This document shows positions 60,136-64,000 of a stretch of DNA of 64,000 bases, one piece after another (the first letter of the stretch is position 1; the number at the start of each line of letters is the position of its first letter). A program made the position numbers and the translations under genes. The DNA lies in NCBI RefSeq assembly GCF_022829285.1, contig NZ_JAKSYI010000145.1:1-64000 (forward strand), read 5' to 3'. Under the pieces are notes generated by a model that saw only the letters and a program-made list of their open reading frames with translations, searched no databases and was not told where the DNA came from. This DNA comes from Methylobacterium sp. J-078. Its GTDB lineage: Bacteria > Pseudomonadota > Alphaproteobacteria > Rhizobiales > Beijerinckiaceae.

Positions 60136-60536
60136 AACGTGTCGGGCGTGCCCGTGCCCTCGCGGACGAAGCGGATGTCGCGGGGCTCGCGCCGGGGCGT
60201 GTCGACGGAGAGGAAGACCATCGGCTCCTCGAGGATCTCCGGCACGGAGTGGACCACGCCCCGCTTGAAGAACACGAGCTTGCCCGGGCCGACCTCCACG
60301 GGCGCCTCGTCGCCGAACTTCATCCGGCAGCGGCCCGACAGGACGTAGAGATACTCGTCGCACGAGGCGTGGCTGTGCGGCGGCGTCGGGCTGTAGACCC
60401 GGAACACCCGGGCGCTCGCCGCCGGGTCGTCGGTGAAGCGGTGATCCGCCACCATGGTGTCCGAGGTCTCGGGCAGGCGCGCGGCGTGCTCCGCGACGTC
60501 GAACACGCCGTGCGCCGTCAGGCTGTCATCGCTCAT
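60105..60536 (-). CDS. Cupin-domain protein
   Basis: The 143-residue protein is a single-domain cupin. Motif 1 (PPHSHASCDEYLYVLSGRCRMKFG) supplies two His and one Glu, and motif 2 (GVVHSVPEI) the third His, so a metal centre is likely. Small cupins act as dioxygenases, isomerases or binding proteins; the substrate cannot be inferred. The start at 60536 follows GGACGAAGGG. The C-terminal RQSRMRQS is produced by a tandem repeat and may vary between strains. Confidence 0.84.
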   Translation of the reverse strand: MSDDSLTAHGVFDVAEHAARLPETSDTMVADHRFTDDPAASARVFRVYSPTPPHSHASCDEYLYVLSGRCRMKFGDEAPVEVGPGKLVFFKRGVVHSVPEILEEPMVFLSVDTPRREPRDIRFVREGTGTPDTFMRQSRMRQS

Positions 60537-60762
60537 CCCTTCGTCCTCGCTCCTCTCCGGGCCGACCCGCAGCTTAGCGCAGATCCGCGCCGGCCGCCTC
60601 CAGGGCGCAACCCTGTCCCACCCCCCGCGCCAGCGCGGCATTTCGGTGACAGGCCCGTCCTTTTCCCGTCGGCAGCGGATTACGTGACGCGCGGACACGT
60701 GTCGAGGCGCAGACCGGACAACGCAGTTCTACGTTGGAATAAGTAAAAAACATACGTCTTGC

Positions 60763-63207
60763 ATGTGTATAATGAATCCTGCCAAGACCTTAATCGGCTC
60801 AGGGAAGTCGATCACCTCACGATCCCGCGAAGCCTCTGGTGCGTTCCCACGAATGGTCTTGGCTGTGTCCTGCTTTATGTTGCCCACTTCCTCCCGCCGC
60901 GTCGGCGACATCGTGCAGCGCGGTCTGATGCTGACGCTTTTGTCCGGCGTTGCCTGGACCGGCGGCCCCTCGAGCCCCGCCCGAGCCCAGGAGGCCAGCC
61001 AGACGGTGACCCTCGACACCCTCTCGGTGGAGGGCACTGGCAACGGCCGCAACGCGGCCGGCAGCCAGCCCGGCGGCGCGGTCGGCCCGGTGCGCGGCTA
61101 CGTGGCCACCGAGAGCCGGGTGGCCACCAAGACCGACACGCCGATCCTCGAGACCGCCCAGTCGATCTCGGTGATCGGCCGCCAGCAGATCGAGGACCAG
61201 AACGCCCTCACCATCAACCAGGCCCTGCGCTACTCGCCGAGCGTGACCACCGAGCAGCGCGGCGGGTCCGGCGCCACCCGCCTGGAGCAGTTCTACATCC
61301 GGGGCTTCGTCGCCCCCCTCTTCCTCGACGGCCTCGCCCTGCCCGGCAGCCGCGACGCCTCGCCCAGCGTCGACCCCTACCGCCTGGAGCGCGTCGACAT
61401 CATCAAGGGCCCGGCCTCGGTGCTCTACGGGCAGTCAGGCCCCGGCGGCATCGTCAACCTCGTCTCCAAGATGCCGCGCTTCGTCCAGCACGGGGAGATT
61501 TTCGTGCAGGGCGGCGGCTTCAACGAGGTGCGCGGCGGATTCGACGTGGGCGGCCCCCTGCCCGCCGAGGCGGGGCCCCTCGCGGATCAGTTCGCCTACC
61601 GGGTCATCGGCCTCGGCTGGAAGGGCGACGGCCCGGCGGTGACCACCCAGGTCGAGCGCGTCCTCATCAATCCGAGCGTCACCTGGCGCCCGTCGGCCGA
61701 CACCTCGCTCACCATCATCGGCAATTACGAGCGCGATCCGTTCTCGGGCTTCTACGGGGGCTTTCCCGCCGTCGGCACGGTGTTCCCCCGCAACTTCGGC
61801 AACGGCTTCACCGGCCGCCTGCCAGTGGACTTCTACGACGGCGACCGCAACTTCGAGCGTTCGGACCGGACGCAGGCCTCGATCAGCTACATCTTCGACC
61901 ACACCTTCAACGATGCCCTGCATTTTCACTCGGCGGCGCGCTACCTGCGCACCGAGGGCGACTACCGCAGCGTCTACGGCGCCTTCAACGACACGACGGG
62001 CCCCTTCGCCAGCGGCCCGCTCATCGACCGCTCGCGCATCGCCACCCGGGTCGGCCTCGACGCCTACACCATCGACAACAACCTGACGGCCAAGTTCGAC
62101 ACCGGCATCTTCGCGCATACCGCGCTCGTCGGCGTCGATTACCGGAGCTTCGAGACCCGCACCCTGTCCTCGGCCTTCCCGGCGGCTCCCAGCCTGAACG
62201 TGCTGGCGCCCAACTACACCATGACCATTCCGACGCCGCCCTTCACCACGGATTCGCGGATCACGTCGGAGCAGACCGGCATCTACTTCCAGGATCAGGT
62301 GAAGTTCGACCGCCTCGTCCTGACCCTCGGCGGGCGCTACGACTGGGCCAGCAATTCGGGCCCGACCCGCAACCTCACCACGAACGTCGTGACGAACCAG
62401 GACGTGCCGTCGGAAGCCTTCACCGGCCGGGCGAGCCTGCTCTACCTCTTCGACAACGGATTCGCGCCCTACGTCTCCTACAGCGAGGCCTTCGAGCCGA
62501 TCACCTCGGGGCGGATCTTCGACCCGAATTTCGGCACGGTCGGCCGCATCCCCGATCCGATCGCCAGCGACCAGTTCGAGGCCGGCATCAAGTACCAGCC
62601 GCCCGGCACCGACATCCTGCTGACCGCCGCCGCCTTCGACATCCGCCGCTCGAACGCGACCAACCCCGATCCGGCGAACCCGGGCAGCATCTTCGTGGTG
62701 CAGACCGGCGCGGTCGGCGTGCAGGGCCTGGAATTCGAGGCGCGGGCCAATCTCGCCGAGGGCCTGAACGTCATCGGCGGCGTCTCCTTCATCGACGCGC
62801 GCGTCGTCGGCGACATCACCAAGACGCTCAATCAGCTCACCAACCAGCAGGTGCCGCTGCTGGGGCGCACGCCGGTGCAGATCCCCGACACGACGGTCTC
62901 GCTGTTCGCCGATTACCGCTTCACCAGCGGGCCCCTGCTGGGCCTCGGCATCGGCGGCGGCGTGCGCTACCTCGGCACCTCCTGGGGGGACCCGGCCAAC
63001 ACCTTCAAGGTTCCGGAGAGCGTCCTCGTGGACGCGGTGCTGTCCTACGACCTGAAGAACCTCGACGCGACGCTCAACGGCTTCACGATGCAGGTCAACG
63101 CGCAGAACCTCCTCGACGAGCGCTACGTGACGGGCTGCTTCAGCTACTCGAATTGCTATTACGGCCTGCCCCGCACCGTCTACGCCACCCTGCGCTACCG
63201 CTGGTAA
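60763..63207 (+). CDS. TonB-dependent siderophore receptor
   Basis: The 814-residue outer-membrane protein has a plug domain (about 120-250, with DTPILETAQSISVIGRQQI, FYIRGF and VDIIKGPASVLYGQSGPGGIVNLVSK). A 22-strand barrel follows, ending in the aromatic C-terminal strand TVYATLRYRW. This is the FhuA/FoxA-type ferric siderophore group. The signal peptide (RGLMLTLLSGVAWTGGPSSPARAQ) sits at about residues 53-76, behind a long leader, so translation may begin later than 60763. A TATAAT at 60768-60773 overlaps the candidate start. It is followed by a PepSY gene, forming an iron uptake unit. Confidence 0.9.
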   Translation: MCIMNPAKTLIGSGKSITSRSREASGAFPRMVLAVSCFMLPTSSRRVGDIVQRGLMLTLLSGVAWTGGPSSPARAQEASQTVTLDTLSVEGTGNGRNAAGSQPGGAVGPVRGYVATESRVATKTDTPILETAQSISVIGRQQIEDQNALTINQALRYSPSVTTEQRGGSGATRLEQFYIRGFVAPLFLDGLALPGSRDASPSVDPYRLERVDIIKGPASVLYGQSGPGGIVNLVSKMPRFVQHGEIFVQGGGFNEVRGGFDVGGPLPAEAGPLADQFAYRVIGLGWKGDGPAVTTQVERVLINPSVTWRPSADTSLTIIGNYERDPFSGFYGGFPAVGTVFPRNFGNGFTGRLPVDFYDGDRNFERSDRTQASISYIFDHTFNDALHFHSAARYLRTEGDYRSVYGAFNDTTGPFASGPLIDRSRIATRVGLDAYTIDNNLTAKFDTGIFAHTALVGVDYRSFETRTLSSAFPAAPSLNVLAPNYTMTIPTPPFTTDSRITSEQTGIYFQDQVKFDRLVLTLGGRYDWASNSGPTRNLTTNVVTNQDVPSEAFTGRASLLYLFDNGFAPYVSYSEAFEPITSGRIFDPNFGTVGRIPDPIASDQFEAGIKYQPPGTDILLTAAAFDIRRSNATNPDPANPGSIFVVQTGAVGVQGLEFEARANLAEGLNVIGGVSFIDARVVGDITKTLNQLTNQQVPLLGRTPVQIPDTTVSLFADYRFTSGPLLGLGIGGGVRYLGTSWGDPANTFKVPESVLVDAVLSYDLKNLDATLNGFTMQVNAQNLLDERYVTGCFSYSNCYYGLPRTVYATLRYRW

Positions 63208-63244
63208 GCGCCTTCGCGACCACCACAAATCCCCCGGAGGACGC

Positions 63245-64000
63245 ATGGGGACGACCTTCCGCCAGGCCATGGCCTGGCTCCACACCTGGTCCGGCCTCGT
63301 CGTCGGCTGGGTCCTGCTCGCGGTCTTCGTCACCGGCACGGCGAGCTACTACCGGGCCGACATCTCGCGCTGGATGCGGCCCGAGATCGGCCGGAACGCG
63401 CCGCTCTCGCCCGACGCCATGGCGCGGGCGGCCACGTTCGGCGTCGCGCATCTCCAGCAGCATGCGGGCGGGGCGCGGAGCTGGTTCATCGGCCTGCCGC
63501 AGCCGGACAGCCCGGTGGTCGACCTGTTCTGGCGGACGAAGCCCGGCACCCCGCCCGGACAGGCCCGCCTCGACCCGGACACGGGCGCGCCGGCCGCGAT
63601 CCGCGAGACGAAGGGCGGCGATTTCCTCTACCGCTTCCACTTCGAGCTCCACATGCCCCCGCTCTGGGGCCGCTGGATCGTCGGCATCTGCGCCATGATC
63701 ATGCTGGTGGCGCTGGTCTCCGGCATCGTCACGCACCGGCGCATCGTCTCGGACTTCTTCACGCTGCGGCGGGACAAGGCGCCCCAGCGCGGCTGGCTCG
63801 ACGCCCACAACGTCACCGGCGTGCTGGCGCTCCCCTTCCACCTCATGATCACCTACACGGGCATCGTCACCTTGAGCGTGATGTACATGCCCTGGGGCAT
63901 CACCACGGCCTACAAGGGCGAGGCCCCGACGTTCTTCGCCGAGAGCGGCCAGATCCCGGCGCCGCGCGCCGCCGCCGGGCAGCCCGGCACGCTGGCGCCC
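63245..64000 (+). CDS. PepSY-type membrane protein for iron uptake (cut by window edge)
   Basis: An open frame starts at the ATG at 63245, with GGAGG five bases upstream, and runs to the end of the window (252 codons, no stop). The start MGTTFRQAMAWLHTWSGLVVGWVLLAVFVTG is the first helix of PepSY-associated membrane proteins. RFHFELHMPPLWGRWIVGICAMIMLVALVSGIVTHRRI, shown broken, and a third helix follow. Such proteins sit next to TonB siderophore receptors and are thought to reduce or release ferric iron at the inner membrane. It begins 37 bases after the receptor stop. Confidence 0.88.
   Translation, partial: MGTTFRQAMAWLHTWSGLVVGWVLLAVFVTGTASYYRADISRWMRPEIGRNAPLSPDAMARAATFGVAHLQQHAGGARSWFIGLPQPDSPVVDLFWRTKPGTPPGQARLDPDTGAPAAIRETKGGDFLYRFHFELHMPPLWGRWIVGICAMIMLVALVSGIVTHRRIVSDFFTLRRDKAPQRGWLDAHNVTGVLALPFHLMITYTGIVTLSVMYMPWGITTAYKGEAPTFFAESGQIPAPRAAAGQPGTLAP

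Noticed and set aside
60730..60750. Iron-responsive Irr/Fur-like box before the TonB receptor (TTCTACGTTGGAA)
   Set aside because: The half-sites are in the opposite orientation to the Irr consensus I know and the symmetry is poor; no support for an iron box.
60759..63698. 979-codon frame running through the TonB receptor and into the PepSY gene
   Set aside because: Product is Arg/Pro/His-rich without domains and overlaps two clearly recognised genes in their proper frames.

Overview
The window is very GC-rich chromosomal DNA with dense, mostly leaderless-looking alphaproteobacterial gene content. A MeaB chaperone (needed for methylmalonyl-CoA mutase in the ethylmalonyl-CoA pathway), a minCDE operon, a 3-hydroxybutyrate dehydrogenase, a MucR-type regulator and a DUF6456 protein together point to Methylobacterium or Methylorubrum. 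That assignment is from protein recall and has not been searched.

Layout. 1-10.3 kb: the left edge cuts into an IS630-type transposase. It is followed by a secreted DUF3616 protein, a fused ABC exporter, a ComEA-like helix-hairpin-helix protein, a PLP-dependent Orn/Lys/Arg decarboxylase coupled to a GNAT acetyltransferase, a ZntB/CorA transporter and a lower-GC membrane protein. 10.7-19.7 kb: a NupC nucleoside transporter with a structured leader, minCDE, an orphan SWIM zinc-finger protein, and a TRAP transporter operon (DctP-Q-M) with a secreted dienelactone-hydrolase-like enzyme and a divergent GntR/FCD regulator. 19.8-33 kb: a chemoreceptor, a second GntR, zwf, an SDR, an L,D-transpeptidase, several small membrane or secreted proteins, an acidic conserved protein, a DUF900-type lipoprotein hydrolase, meaB and a pyroglutamyl peptidase, and a CsbD-like protein. 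33-45 kb: 3-hydroxybutyrate dehydrogenase, an AEC transporter, accA, a YafK-like L,D-transpeptidase, a LysE exporter, a Met/Arg-rich secreted peptide, PhoH, a UvrD/PcrA helicase and a foreign-looking nucleotidyltransferase. 45-64 kb: a large AsmA protein, an RTX/LamG metalloprotease beside a decayed HlyD adaptor, oligopeptidase B, MucR, a DUF6456 protein, SufE, a sensor kinase with a degenerate ATP-binding domain, a 2-hydroxyacid dehydrogenase, an SH3 protein, a cupin, and a TonB siderophore receptor with a PepSY membrane protein cut by the right edge.

Most genes are housekeeping or transport genes in small units. Translational coupling by overlapping stop and start codons is clear in minD/minE, dctP/Q/M and decarboxylase/GNAT. 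Convergent gene pairs are repeatedly separated by long perfect hairpins that probably act as two-way terminators. Accessory signals cluster at 1-200 (IS630), 9.5-10.3 kb and 43.0-43.6 kb (lower-GC genes), and 48.9-52.1 kb (RTX protein plus secretion-adaptor pseudogene). No rRNA, tRNA, CRISPR array or replication origin was recognised.
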